A stretch of 64,000 nucleotides of DNA from JBBDYG01 sp040901765 (GTDB taxonomy: Bacteria; Planctomycetota; Planctomycetia; Pirellulales; Lacipirellulaceae). Positions 15,617-24,029 of the stretch are shown piece after piece. The DNA lies in assembly GCA_040901765.1 (NCBI GenBank), contig JBBDYG010000063.1:62001-126000 (forward strand), in the 5' to 3' direction. The notes beneath the pieces are model-generated. The model was not told the DNA's origin. It searched no databases and worked only from the letters and a program-made list of their open reading frames with translations. Made by a program: the position numbers and the translations under genes. Numbering within the stretch: the stretch's first letter is position 1; every line of letters begins with the position of its first letter.

Positions 15617-16999
15617 GTGCGATCGACTATGGCCAAACCAATCGGACTGGCAATCGCCGACGTTTTACCCGAAGCGCGGGTACTCGGCGGCGGCGACCTT
15701 CGCGCTACCAGTTGCACCAGCGACGCCGATGCAGTTCGGCCCGGCGACATTTTTTTTGCAATTGAAGAGGCGGACTGCGACGGGCACGAGCTTGCCGGTC
15801 GCGCGATCAAGCGGGGAGCCAAGGCCCTCATCGTCGAGCGACCGCTTGCGCTGTTTGGCACGCCGCAGATCGTTGTTGACGACACACGCGAGGCCTACGG
15901 CCAGTTTTGCCAGCGGCTGGTCGGTTCGCCCTCCGACCAGTTTCCGGTTATCGGCATCGCGGGATCGGCTGGCAAGACGTCCACGGCGACGCTGTTGCGC
16001 GCAATACTTCGCACTGCGGGCATGACGCCGGGCCACGTTGCTGGCGACGAGCTAAGCGACGGCTCGCTGACCCGCTCCGGGTGCAAAGGTCGAGTGACGG
16101 CCCCCGCACTGGCGACCTGGCTGGCCCGCATGGTGGTCCACGATTGCAGTCATGCGGTGGTGGAAATCTCGACCGATTTATTGCGCCGTCGCGTAACCGC
16201 TGGCGTGACGCTCGACGTGGCGTGCTTTACGAACATGGATCGCGAAAACGCCGGCAACTTGGCGGCGACACAACGAACGCTTTCCGCGGTTGCTTCAAGC
16301 CTTCCGGCTAACGGAGCCGCGGTGCTCAATGCAGATGATCCCGGTTGCGGCAAGCTGCTGTCGACGCTCGACACGCCGACGATCACCTTTGCGATGAAGC
16401 GTCCCGCGGAGCTGACTGCCAAGATTGTCAGCCGCAATGCCAGCGAACAGGTCTTCATCCTTTCGACGGGCCAGGAGTTTGCCGCCGTCCGAACCACGAT
16501 TATTGGCGATTCGCATATTTACAATTGTTTGGCCGCCGCGGCGGTGGCTGGCGTTTACGATATCGACCTGACCACGATTGCGCGCGGGTTGGAATCGGTC
16601 ACCCTGCTTCCCGGAGTCATGCAGCGGATCGACAGTGGGCAGGAGTTCTGCATGTATATCGACCGCGCCCATTCGAGCCGTTCGCTGGAGATTTGCCTGC
16701 GCGCGGCTCGTGAGGTGACCCGGGGTCGAGTGATCACCGTGGTGCGCGAGCGAGCCGCGAGCAAAAAGAACCGAGACTTGTGGGCGACTGCCGAGAAGCT
16801 GAGCGACATAACCGTGCGAGCCGCAAGCTGCGAGCATCCGGATCCAACGACCGTAATTGCCGAAGCCTGTTACATTGCCGCCGCGGGGGATGTGGTGCTG
16901 GTGGCCGGCCCGGAAAGCGAAGTTCGCGGTGAACATGGCGAGGCCTGGAATGATGTGGAAGTCGTGCGTGAACTGCTTCGTCAGATGCCAGTTGCGTAA
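15617..16999 (+). CDS. Degenerate MurE-like Mur ligase paralogue
   Basis: This 460-residue protein has the three-domain layout of MurE: an N-terminal UDP-binding-like domain (CTSDADAVRPGDIFFAIEEADCDGHELAGRAIKRGA), a central ATPase domain with P-loop GIAGSAGKTST, and a C-terminal domain (VTLLPGVMQRIDSGQ). Several MurE motifs are altered. EVSSH is EISTD, the DHLD motif after FTN is ENAG, DYAH is DRAH, and the DNPR motif for the diamino acid is absent. Catalysis of normal UDP-MurNAc-tripeptide synthesis is therefore doubtful. GTG 15617 has AAGGAGG at an ideal eight-base distance and is preferred over ATG 15629. murG follows on the same strand. The stop codon sits at the first base of a tandem repeat. 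Confidence 0.85.
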   Translation: MRSTMAKPIGLAIADVLPEARVLGGGDLRATSCTSDADAVRPGDIFFAIEEADCDGHELAGRAIKRGAKALIVERPLALFGTPQIVVDDTREAYGQFCQRLVGSPSDQFPVIGIAGSAGKTSTATLLRAILRTAGMTPGHVAGDELSDGSLTRSGCKGRVTAPALATWLARMVVHDCSHAVVEISTDLLRRRVTAGVTLDVACFTNMDRENAGNLAATQRTLSAVASSLPANGAAVLNADDPGCGKLLSTLDTPTITFAMKRPAELTAKIVSRNASEQVFILSTGQEFAAVRTTIIGDSHIYNCLAAAAVAGVYDIDLTTIARGLESVTLLPGVMQRIDSGQEFCMYIDRAHSSRSLEICLRAAREVTRGRVITVVRERAASKKNRDLWATAEKLSDITVRAASCEHPDPTTVIAEACYIAAAGDVVLVAGPESEVRGEHGEAWNDVEVVRELLRQMPVA

Positions 17000-17100
17000 G
17001 TGGGTAAGTGGGTGAGTAGGTGAGTAGGTGAGTAGGTGAGTAGGTGAGTAGGTGAGTAGGTGAGTAGACCCGCACTTACTCACCACTCACTTACTCACCA
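16997..17100. repeat. Tandem gtgagtag repeat with inverted partner
   Basis: About eight copies of an 8-base unit of the type gtgagtag run from 16997 to 17067. After seven bases comes a partial inverted copy (cacttactcaccactcactt and on, 17073-17100). The whole can fold into a long slipped hairpin. The TAA stop of the Mur-ligase-like gene is the first unit (gTAAgtgggtaag). Confidence 0.85.
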
Positions 17101-17328
17101 AGAAACCATGCTGAGGCTTCATCGTTGGTGCGCGAGATTGCGGGGTTTCGCGTAACCACCCTCCCCTGGGTTGGAGCATAAGGCTCGCGTCACGGCGGTT
17201 ACTGGGTCAATCGCCGGGCGCGAGTGCTTCACGATGAAGCCTGGTGCTGAGCGCCGGGGCGGCGATGATGCCGCTCCGGCTGCTCAGCGGATTTTTTGTC
17301 CCTGACCCCTGGCCCCTGTCCCCTCCCC
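17101..17328. other. Non-coding region with inverted repeat, upstream of murG
   Basis: Arms aggcttcatcgt (17114-17125) and acgatgaagcct (17231-17242) enclose 105 bases that contain further GC-rich complementary stretches. This could be a structured RNA or a small repeat element. The 45 bases before murG are pyrimidine-rich (ccctgacccctggcccctgt and on). No ribosome binding site was seen for murG. Confidence 0.5.
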
Positions 17329-18489
17329 ATGACCAGCGGTTATCACATCATCTTGGCCGGCGGTGGAACGCTCGGGCATCTCTACCCGGGGCTGGCGATT
17401 GCGCAGCATCTGGCCGAGCGATTGCCGGGAACGCAAATCACGTTTGTCGGCAGCGGCAAGGCGATCGAACGGCACACGGTCCGTGCGGCGGGCTTTCAGT
17501 ACACGACGCTGCCGGCGCGACCCACGCCGCGGAACCCGCTCGAAGCGTTTCGCTTCGTGACCGACAACGTCGCGGGATTCTGCGCGGGGCAGTGGATGCT
17601 GAGGGAACAACGGGCGTCGCTCGTGCTGGGGCTGGGAGGGTACATCAGCGCGTCGCTGGTGCATGCCGCCCGCTGGCGCGGAGTGCCGATTGTGCTGCTC
17701 GAGCAGGATGCCATTCCGCATCGCACCACGCGGATGCTGGCTCATGCCGCGGAGGCGGTGTGCGTCGGTTTTGAATCTACCCAAGCCCAACTTTCGTCCG
17801 GTGCGACGATAGTCACCACCGGCACTCCGGCCCGGCCGGCGTTCGAGCAACTCTATTCGCAGCGTTTCGGGAGCGCCCCACCCAATGAAGTTGCCGACTT
17901 GGCGATATCAAGAAGTAGTGGTTCGGGGCTCAAACGGCTGGTGGTTCTCGGCGGGGCCGGCCCTCTGAATGCAGCGGTCCCCGGCGCCCTGCGTCAAATT
18001 ACTTCACGACTGGCCGGCTGGCGAATCGTGCATCAAACGGGCGAAGGGCAGCTTCAGGAGACCGAACGCCGTTACCAGCAGGCAGGGATCGAAGCCCTTA
18101 CCGTTTCCTATGTTGATGAAATGGCGTCGCTATTGTTCGAGACGGACCTCGTAGTTTGCCGCGCGGGAGGATCGACGTTGGCCGAATTGGCATTGGCCGG
18201 CGTACCCACGGTAATGCTTCCGGCCATCCATTTCGACGATGATGCCCAGCGAGCCAACGCCCAGGTCATCTCTGCCGCCCATGCCGGCACGGTGGTCGAC
18301 GAATCGCTCGCGGGCGATCGGCTGGACGAGGCCTTGGCCCGGGAAATTGATCTCTTGGTCACCGACCACACCCGCCGCCAGCAAATGGCCGCCAACATGC
18401 TTCGCCTCGCCCGCCCCCGAGCCGCCAGCGACATTGCCGATGTTTGCTGCGAAATCGTCTGCGGCAGCCTGCAACGGGCGGCCGCGTGA
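17329..18489 (+). CDS. murG: UDP-GlcNAc:undecaprenyl-PP-MurNAc-pentapeptide GlcNAc transferase MurG
   Basis: A GT28-family membrane-associated enzyme that converts lipid I to lipid II. The N-terminal acceptor domain has the glycine-rich loop AGGGTLGHLYPGLAIAQHL and a second glycine loop, LGLGGYISASLVHAARWRGVP, then LLEQDAIPHRTTRMLAHAAE. The C-terminal donor domain has LVVLGGAGPLNAAVP and the sugar-nucleotide motif DLVVCRAGGSTLAELALAGVPTVMLP. The 386-residue length is normal. The frame opens at 17296, but ATG 17329 (MTSGYHIILAGG) starts at the usual MurG N-terminus. Its presence argues that this organism makes peptidoglycan lipid intermediates, although the preceding Mur-ligase paralogue looks degenerate. 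Confidence 0.9.
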   Translation: MTSGYHIILAGGGTLGHLYPGLAIAQHLAERLPGTQITFVGSGKAIERHTVRAAGFQYTTLPARPTPRNPLEAFRFVTDNVAGFCAGQWMLREQRASLVLGLGGYISASLVHAARWRGVPIVLLEQDAIPHRTTRMLAHAAEAVCVGFESTQAQLSSGATIVTTGTPARPAFEQLYSQRFGSAPPNEVADLAISRSSGSGLKRLVVLGGAGPLNAAVPGALRQITSRLAGWRIVHQTGEGQLQETERRYQQAGIEALTVSYVDEMASLLFETDLVVCRAGGSTLAELALAGVPTVMLPAIHFDDDAQRANAQVISAAHAGTVVDESLAGDRLDEALAREIDLLVTDHTRRQQMAANMLRLARPRAASDIADVCCEIVCGSLQRAAA

Positions 18490-18593
18490 CCTTCTCGCGA
18501 CTTGCTTGCATCCCGCCCCGCGCCGTGCGATGCTAGTGTCAACAATTCACCGCGATCCACGGTGCAGGTCTTTCTCTCGGCGGAGCAACTTTG

Positions 18594-19736
18594 ATGTTTT
18601 TGCGATCTCTGTTAGTTCAACTTATTGCCGTTGCAGGTTTCGTGATGAGCCTTCCCCAACAAAGCGCCCATGCCACTGCCCCGACTGCTGAACCGTTCGG
18701 AATGACCGCCGATGGACAGCCGGTGGAGATTTACACGCTCCAGAGTCCGAACGGCACGGTCGCCAAGGTAATGACTCGCGGCGCCACGCTGGTGGAAATG
18801 CATGTTCCCGATCGGGACGGCAAGTTGGCCGACGTGGTGTTCGGCTTTGACGACGTGACGGGCTACGAGTCGGAACGGAACCAGTATTTTGGCTGCACCG
18901 CGGGCCGCGTTGCCAATCGAATCGCGAATGCGAAGTTTGAAATCGATGGAACAACGTATCAACTTGAGGCGAACGACGGTCCCAATCAACTCCACGGTGG
19001 GAAGACGCGAAGTCTCGATAAGGTTATCTGGAAGGCGGAGCCGTTTGCCACCGACAACACGCGCGGCGTGAAGTTCACTTACACCAGCCCCGATGGCGAG
19101 GAGAACTACCCCGGCGCGCTGGCATGTGAAGTAACCTATACGCTCGACGACAATAGTGAATTGCGGATCGATTATCTCGCGACGACCGACAAACCGACGC
19201 CGGTAAATCTCACGAACCACGCGTATTTCAATCTCAGCGGCGCCGGGTCGCCGACGATTCTCGATCACGTGCTGACGCTTCATGCCAGCCGCTATACGCC
19301 GGTGAACGAAACGCTAATTCCGACGGGCGAACTCGCGACGGTCGAGGGCACCCCGCTCGATTTCCGCATGGCGACGCGAATCGGCGATCGGGTCGAGCAG
19401 CTCGATGCGGCTCCGACCAAGGGTTACGATCACAATCTCGTTCTCGACAAACCTTCCGAAGGCGAGTTGACGACGGCCGCGGAGTTGCATGACCCGGTCT
19501 CCGGCCGCGTGCTAACGGTCCGCACGACCGAACCGGGAGTCCAATTCTATGGCGGGAATTTCTTGTTTGGCCAGCAAGGGAAGGACGGTACGACGTATGC
19601 CCATCGCAGCGGCTGCTGCCTCGAAACGCAGCATTTTCCCGATTCGGTGAATCAACCGACTTTCCCCAACGTGGTGCTTCGACCGGGTCAACAGTACAAG
19701 CAAACGTGCGTGTACGCGTTCTCGGTGAAGAAGTAA
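18594..19736 (+). CDS. galM: Secreted aldose 1-epimerase (galactose mutarotase)
   Basis: Interconverts the alpha and beta anomers of aldoses. The first 28 residues are a signal peptide (FLRSLLVQLIAVAGFVMS...AHA), so the enzyme is exported. The mutarotase domain contains AGRVANRIANAKFEIDG, the catalytic His region NLTNHAYFNLSG, and the C-terminal ETQHFPDSVNQPTFP, whose Glu is the catalytic base. ATG 18594 has GGAG eight bases upstream; the TTG immediately before is not needed. A periplasmic mutarotase is common in planctomycetes that degrade polysaccharides. No sugar-catabolic operon is adjacent: the next gene is convergent. Confidence 0.93.
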   Translation: MFLRSLLVQLIAVAGFVMSLPQQSAHATAPTAEPFGMTADGQPVEIYTLQSPNGTVAKVMTRGATLVEMHVPDRDGKLADVVFGFDDVTGYESERNQYFGCTAGRVANRIANAKFEIDGTTYQLEANDGPNQLHGGKTRSLDKVIWKAEPFATDNTRGVKFTYTSPDGEENYPGALACEVTYTLDDNSELRIDYLATTDKPTPVNLTNHAYFNLSGAGSPTILDHVLTLHASRYTPVNETLIPTGELATVEGTPLDFRMATRIGDRVEQLDAAPTKGYDHNLVLDKPSEGELTTAAELHDPVSGRVLTVRTTEPGVQFYGGNFLFGQQGKDGTTYAHRSGCCLETQHFPDSVNQPTFPNVVLRPGQQYKQTCVYAFSVKK

Positions 19737-19770
19737 TGTTGCGAGCCGCGTCGTCCTCGACCGCGGCAGC

Positions 19771-20907
19771 CTACATCGCTTTTTTTGGAATCTTGCGAAC
19801 TTTGCCGGGGACCATTAAGCGTCCTTTCTCGGCGCTCGCGATGGCGGCGAAACAGATCGCGAGGCTCGCCAAATTGTTGCGCGCGCTGTTGGTCGGTTGA
19901 CGGCGCTCTTCGACCGCATGCAGCAATTCGCCCATCGTGCCGTGGAAGCCGTCGTTAAACCACCGACCCACGAGCTTCGGCGTGGCGGTTCCCTCGGGCG
20001 TGATGAGGCGCACGTTCTGATGGTTGTCATCGATGCCTTCGGAATAGATCGTCCCTTGGTCGCCGATTACGGCGGTTGTAGCCCAGCGGCCATTGGGAGT
20101 AAAGCCATCGAACACCAGCGACGCCTGCCCCTGTTCGTATTCGACCTGAGCCATGCCGAAGAGCGCCGTGTTCATTGGCTGCGAGGCGCTGCGCGTGAAC
20201 GAGGCCGACACCCGCTCGGGCTTATGGCCGGCCATCACGAGCGCCAGCATGTCGAACCAATGAATGCCATAGTCGTACAGGATCAGGTGCCGAATCGTTT
20301 CAAACGGTGTGCCCTTCGTCCAACTATGATCCCAATGGACGCTAAAATGGGCGGCCGCAACATCGCCGAGCAATCCGGCCGCGACGGCCAAGCGGATATA
20401 GCTGAAGTGAGGCGCCCAGCGGCCATTCTGGTTGACAGCCAACAGCACCTGCTGCTCATCGGCCATGTCCGCCAACCGCTCGCCGACGTCGAGATCGAGC
20501 ACAAAGGGCTTTTGGCTGAGCACGTGCTTGCGCGCGAGCAACGCTTCCTGAATCAATCCCACCCGCTGTGGTGGATGGGTGGAGATGTCGACCACTTCGA
20601 CGTCGTCGCGCCTTAGCAGTTCGCGGTAATCGTCGTAAACTGCGGCCTTGGGATAGTACTCGTCACGCCGTGCCGCGGCCCGTGATAAATCGAGGTCGCA
20701 AAAAGCGATCACGGAATAGCCCGCAGCTCGATACGCCAGCAGGTGATGCTTGGCAATCGCTCCACAACCAATCAGCGCGATCCCCGGCCGATAACTCTGC
20801 GGGTCTTGCGGCCGGTAGGGCAACTCCGGCGCTTCAATCCGCGGCGGCGCGGTGGCCCGAGTGGGGTACGTCTGTGTCTTTACGCGGGAAGCGTCAACAG
20901 TCGCCAT
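19771..20907 (-). CDS. Gfo/Idh/MocA-family oxidoreductase
   Basis: A 378-residue NAD(P)-dependent oxidoreductase. The Rossmann motif is IALIGCGAIAKHHLLAYRAAG (about residues 43-63), followed by YDDYRELLRRDDVEVVDISTHP. The family motif normally written EKP is QKP here (HVLSQKPFVLD), so the usual Glu is replaced while the catalytic Lys is kept. The C-terminal substrate domain includes YDYGIHWFDMLALVMAG and the terminal WFNDGFHGTMGELLHAVEERRQP. Substrate is probably a sugar, inositol or derivative and cannot be specified. It is convergent with galM. About 40 N-terminal residues precede the Rossmann fold. Confidence 0.9.
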   Translation of the reverse strand: MATVDASRVKTQTYPTRATAPPRIEAPELPYRPQDPQSYRPGIALIGCGAIAKHHLLAYRAAGYSVIAFCDLDLSRAAARRDEYYPKAAVYDDYRELLRRDDVEVVDISTHPPQRVGLIQEALLARKHVLSQKPFVLDLDVGERLADMADEQQVLLAVNQNGRWAPHFSYIRLAVAAGLLGDVAAAHFSVHWDHSWTKGTPFETIRHLILYDYGIHWFDMLALVMAGHKPERVSASFTRSASQPMNTALFGMAQVEYEQGQASLVFDGFTPNGRWATTAVIGDQGTIYSEGIDDNHQNVRLITPEGTATPKLVGRWFNDGFHGTMGELLHAVEERRQPTNSARNNLASLAICFAAIASAEKGRLMVPGKVRKIPKKAM

Positions 20908-21029
20908 GGTTACGGGTCGGTTGAATTCTCGGGCGAATGCGTTATACAGGATGGTTTGCTTACCGTGCCCGCTGGCAACCGTGCGATGCCCGCGCCGGTT
21001 GCCGCGAATGTCCCATGCTACCGGAAATC

Positions 21030-21416
21030 ATGTCAAAAGAAAGCTCGGTTAAGGATTCCAAACGAATTCTTCTGGTTGACGACGATGCCGAAATCATCGA
21101 GTCCTTGCGATTGGCGCTGGAATCGAACGGCTTTCAAGTGCTAGTTGCCCGCGACGGCAACCAAGGCCTGGCGTTAACCGAACGCGAAGACCCGGACTTG
21201 GTGATCCTGGACATGATGATGCCGAAGCGGAGCGGCTTCCTGGTGCTCGAGAAGCTCCGCCGCACCCGCGAATCTTCGCCGCGCGTGATCATGATCACCG
21301 CCAACGAAGGCAGCCGCCACAAAGCCTATGCGGAGATGCTCGGCGTGGACGACTACATCCGCAAGCCGTTTCCAATGGACCGTCTGATTAGCAGCGTGAA
21401 GCGGCTGCTGGGGTAA
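21030..21416 (+). CDS. Stand-alone response-regulator receiver protein
   Basis: A 128-residue single-domain CheY-like protein. The acidic pocket is RILLVDDDAEII, the phosphorylation site is the Asp in DLVILDMMMPKRSG (about D57), the Thr switch is in VIMITANE, and the Lys is in YIRKPFPMDRL. No output domain follows, so it must act by binding a partner. The frame extends to 20937, but the extra residues are unlike a receiver. ATG 21030 (MSKESSVKDSKRILLVDD) is the most natural start, with ATG 21015 as an alternative. No histidine kinase gene is nearby. Confidence 0.88.
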   Translation: MSKESSVKDSKRILLVDDDAEIIESLRLALESNGFQVLVARDGNQGLALTEREDPDLVILDMMMPKRSGFLVLEKLRRTRESSPRVIMITANEGSRHKAYAEMLGVDDYIRKPFPMDRLISSVKRLLG

Positions 21417-21503
21417 ATCCGGCAGAATGTCAGGATAGAATGCTTGCCTTCCCAACTCTCAATTGTGGATAATGATAGCTGAAACCAAGTTGAGGTATTT
21501 TCC

Positions 21504-21803
21504 ATGGCTATGATCTCTGACATCGGCACGCTAATTAAGACTTTGCCCGAGATTAGGGGCGGTCGTCCCTGCATTGCCGGGACCGGTGTTTCGGTGCATC
21601 GCATCGCTATCTGGTACAAGATGGGATTAAGTCCTGAAGAAATCGTCGATCGGATTGGGCACCTAAGTCTCGCCCAAGTTCATGCAGCGCTCACTTATTA
21701 TCATGCCAACCAGGCGCAAATTGAAGCGGAGATTGCCCAGGACGATCGAGACGCAGACGAAGCGTATGAAGAGAGCCGACGCACTCCATCCGCATCTAGC
21801 TAA
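21504..21803 (+). CDS. DUF433-family antitoxin
   Basis: A 99-residue protein matching the DUF433 pattern: ETRGGRPCI-like PEIRGGRPCIAGTGVSVHRIA, then a helix-turn-helix (YKMGLSPEEIVDRIGHLSLAQVHAALTYYHAN) and a charged C-terminal tail. DUF433 proteins are the antitoxins of the VapBC45-like class and normally precede a DUF5615 PIN-like toxin, as here two bases downstream. ATG 21504 has GAGG eight bases upstream. It would bind both the toxin and the operator. Confidence 0.9.
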   Translation: MAMISDIGTLIKTLPEIRGGRPCIAGTGVSVHRIAIWYKMGLSPEEIVDRIGHLSLAQVHAALTYYHANQAQIEAEIAQDDRDADEAYEESRRTPSASS

Positions 21804-21805
21804 CA

Positions 21806-22156
21806 GTGAAGCTTTACTTTGACGAAGACTCGATGGATCGGCGTCTCGTTGCTGCGCTTCGCGCTCGCAATGTTGACATTGTAACGGTCAACGATGCTGC
21901 CACGATGGGAATTTCCGACGAACGTCAGCTGGAGTTTGCAGCTTCCCAAGCGCGCTTAATGTACTCGTTCAACGTGCGCGACTTTCGCGTGATTCATAGT
22001 CACTGGTTGAGAATCGGACGATCCCATGCGGGGATAGTTGTGACGAGGCAATGGCAGTTCGGTATCGGAGAACAAATGCGCCGCCTTCTTCACCTCATAA
22101 ACGCAGTATCAGCCCAAGAAATGCAAGACCGACTCGAGTTTTTGCAGGATTGGTGA
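21806..22156 (+). CDS. DUF5615 PIN-like toxin
   Basis: A 116-residue PIN-like nuclease partner of the preceding antitoxin. It starts KLYFDEDSMDRRLVAALRARNVDIVTVND, which carries the first acidic residues (D6, D8) of the metal site. Then come the SDERQLEFAASQARLMYSFNVRDF segment with the next acidic residue, and GIVVTRQWQFGIGEQMRRL. Translation begins at GTG 21806, two bases after the antitoxin stop, implying coupling. The predicted activity is RNA cleavage, inferred from the family. Confidence 0.9.
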   Translation: MKLYFDEDSMDRRLVAALRARNVDIVTVNDAATMGISDERQLEFAASQARLMYSFNVRDFRVIHSHWLRIGRSHAGIVVTRQWQFGIGEQMRRLLHLINAVSAQEMQDRLEFLQDW

Positions 22157-22236
22157 GTCGGTTTCAATCAGGCAGAGGGCAGCGGAACGAAAGTTACAAC
22201 TTCACCATCTCGTTCGTCGCTTGCACATCTAATTTG

Positions 22237-22467
22237 ATGGACATCGTAAATCTCATTCAATGGCCCGCCATGGCCATGACCGCAACCGCGGCCTGGCTTG
22301 TCGCCTCGCGCTCCAAAAGGAAACGGAGCATTGGCTTCTGGATTTTCCTGCTCAGTAACGCCCTGTGGGTTACTTGGGGCTGGCACGATGGTGCTTACGC
22401 CCTGATCTGTTTGCAATTCATCTTGGCAGGGCTGAATATCCGCGGGGTGTCGAAGACCAGCGATTGA
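22237..22467 (+). CDS. Small conserved membrane protein
   Basis: A 76-residue protein with two to three hydrophobic segments (LIQWPAMAMTATAAWLVA, IGFWIFLLSNALWVTWGW, AYALICLQFILAGLNIRG). Only the part from ATG 22237 looks like protein; the same frame extends upstream into the toxin gene. The pattern WLVASRSKRKRSIGFWIFLLSN followed by WGWHD and NIRG recalls a small membrane protein family widespread in proteobacteria. This is from memory and is not verified here. Function unknown. Confidence 0.7.
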   Translation: MDIVNLIQWPAMAMTATAAWLVASRSKRKRSIGFWIFLLSNALWVTWGWHDGAYALICLQFILAGLNIRGVSKTSD

Positions 22468-22480
22468 GCGAGTAACTCCT

Positions 22481-23224
22481 TTAATCCAGCGCTATCGTCC
22501 GCGCCAGCGGCTCCAGCACGCTGTCGACCACGTAGTTGTCGAGCACGTCCTGGCAAATCTTCGTTAGGTCATCGAGCACGGCGACGTATGTGGCGCTAGC
22601 TTCCAGGCTGCCATAACGACGGGCAGTGACATAAACGCTGATCTGGTCTTCCTGGTACTCGCCGGTGCGGATGTGGTAAGGGGTAGTGCGGGTTTCGAGG
22701 CTCACGCGGCATTGCACGCGGCATTCTTCGTCGAATGAGAGCGTTAAATTTGGCTCGTAGTTTACAAACGCAGTCCCCGGCAGCGAGGCGAGTCGTTCGT
22801 AGCCCGGGCAGATGCCCAGCGCCTCGGCAACGAGTTGATTGTGATTGCCGCGATACGTGAAGTCGAACCCGATCATCACGTCGAGCGCTTCGCAGTCGAG
22901 CGGGCTGAGCGACAGGACGTAGGGCGCCAGTTCCAGCGCGTGGCGGTGCTGGGCAAGCGCCCCGTCGACTGTGTCGGGATTTACTTGACCGGAACTGATT
23001 CGCCGCGGCTCGATCGAGCACCAGCGATACCGGCCGGTGTCTTTATCTTCTTCGAGAACGAAATCACCCTTCTCGCGGGCATAGAAGTTCCGCATCTCGG
23101 GGTATTTCTTCTGCATCTGCTCGGCGAAGTGGAGGATCGTATCGCGGCTGCTGGAGAGATCCATCTCGGTGCCGAGGTTCATAGTCACGTAGAAATCGTC
23201 AGCCAACGATTGATACTGATGCAT
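22481..23224 (-). CDS. Conserved hypothetical protein
   Basis: A 247-residue soluble protein starting MHQYQSLADDFYVTMNLGTEMDLSSSRDTILHFAEQMQKKYP. The minus-strand ATG is preceded by GGAGGA at about nine bases, so the start is secure. The middle part (LSPLDCEALDVMIGFDFTYRGNHNQLVAEALG) and the end (YVAVLDDLTKICQDVLDNYVVDSVLEPL) look like an ordered alpha/beta protein. No catalytic motif or membrane segment is evident. It may be planctomycete-specific; no function is proposed. Confidence 0.8.
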   Translation of the reverse strand: MHQYQSLADDFYVTMNLGTEMDLSSSRDTILHFAEQMQKKYPEMRNFYAREKGDFVLEEDKDTGRYRWCSIEPRRISSGQVNPDTVDGALAQHRHALELAPYVLSLSPLDCEALDVMIGFDFTYRGNHNQLVAEALGICPGYERLASLPGTAFVNYEPNLTLSFDEECRVQCRVSLETRTTPYHIRTGEYQEDQISVYVTARRYGSLEASATYVAVLDDLTKICQDVLDNYVVDSVLEPLARTIALD

Positions 23225-23384
23225 CCGATAAATTCCTCCGAGAGGGGCCGCGACGGGCGAAAACTGTCCCGACCGGTCGACACCCGCTGCTAGAAGTATA
23301 AAATGCTGCGGGAGGGACTGTCAAAGAGCGGATCATCGCGAGTTTACCGAAATTATCGTTCGTTCATTCAAGGAAGGCAAATTC

Positions 23385-24023
23385 ATGTTTGCACTGATCG
23401 TGGCGAAACCAATTGCGAGGCGCCCCATCCAGCGTGGAGGCGCGGGTAGCGGCCTGCGGAACGTCGTGTTTTACAGCTTCCCAACGCGACTGGGGTGGAC
23501 CGCTCTGGCCGCCGATGGGGAGCTACTATGCGGCCTGGCCTTTGGACACGACGAAGCTGCCGGTGCGATTCGACGGGTAGGGGTGGCATTGGAGACTGTT
23601 CCCGAGGCGACCGGTCGGATGACAAGCGCGCCCACTACGATTCGCGAAGTCATCGAGCGGCTCAAGGCGTTTGCCGCTGGCGAGCCGGGGGACTTTCTTG
23701 ACGTGGCGCTATGCACGGCGCATCTCACCGCGTTCGGAGAAGCTGTAACCGAGCGGTGTCGGCAGATCGCGTGGGGTGAGACGCTGTCCTATCGAGAACT
23801 GGCCGCTGAGTGTGGCCGCCCCGGTGCGGCCAGAGCGGTCGGAAATGTGATGCGCAACAACCGGTTTCCACTGATCGTGCCCTGTCACCGGGTACTCGCA
23901 TCCGGCGGCGGGTTGGGCGGATACTCCGCGCCGCAGGGCTTGCTGATGAAACAACGCCTGCTCGCAATGGAAGGATCCGTAGGTCAGGCTGTGCCTGACT
24001 ACCTCATGTCAGGCGAAGCCTGA
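23385..24023 (+). CDS. ogt: Methylated-DNA--protein-cysteine methyltransferase (O6-alkylguanine-DNA alkyltransferase)
   Basis: A suicidal repair enzyme that transfers alkyl groups from O6-alkylguanine to its own cysteine. The active site is IVPCHRVLASGGGLGGY, preceded by the DNA-binding helix of the winged helix (LSYRELAAECGRPGAARAVGNVMRNN). The 212-residue protein has the usual two-domain layout. ATG 23385 has AGGAAGG seven bases upstream. The natural fold ends near KQRLLAMEGS. The remaining codons (VGQAVPDYLMSGEA) are encoded by a palindromic element, which also supplies the TGA stop. The gene is convergent with the SMC-like gene, and their stop codons are one base apart within the same hairpin. 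Confidence 0.93.
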   Translation: MFALIVAKPIARRPIQRGGAGSGLRNVVFYSFPTRLGWTALAADGELLCGLAFGHDEAAGAIRRVGVALETVPEATGRMTSAPTTIREVIERLKAFAAGEPGDFLDVALCTAHLTAFGEAVTERCRQIAWGETLSYRELAAECGRPGAARAVGNVMRNNRFPLIVPCHRVLASGGGLGGYSAPQGLLMKQRLLAMEGSVGQAVPDYLMSGEA

Positions 24024-24029
24024 CCTACG
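23978..24029. repeat. CGTAG-type palindrome containing the stops of two convergent genes
   Basis: Arms cgtaggtcaggct (23978-23990) and agcctgacctacg (24017-24029) are perfect 13-base inverted repeats. Inside lie a second gcctgac/gtcaggc stem. The element encodes the last 14 residues and TGA stop of ogt, and the TAG stop (24027-24025) of the minus-strand SMC-like gene. Confidence 0.88.

Noticed and set aside
16997..17100. CRISPR array
   Set aside because: The units are only 8 bases and directly adjacent, with no spacers and no cas genes.
23978..24029. A rho-independent terminator
   Set aside because: The hairpin is strong but there is no T-run on either strand, so it is listed as a repeat element.
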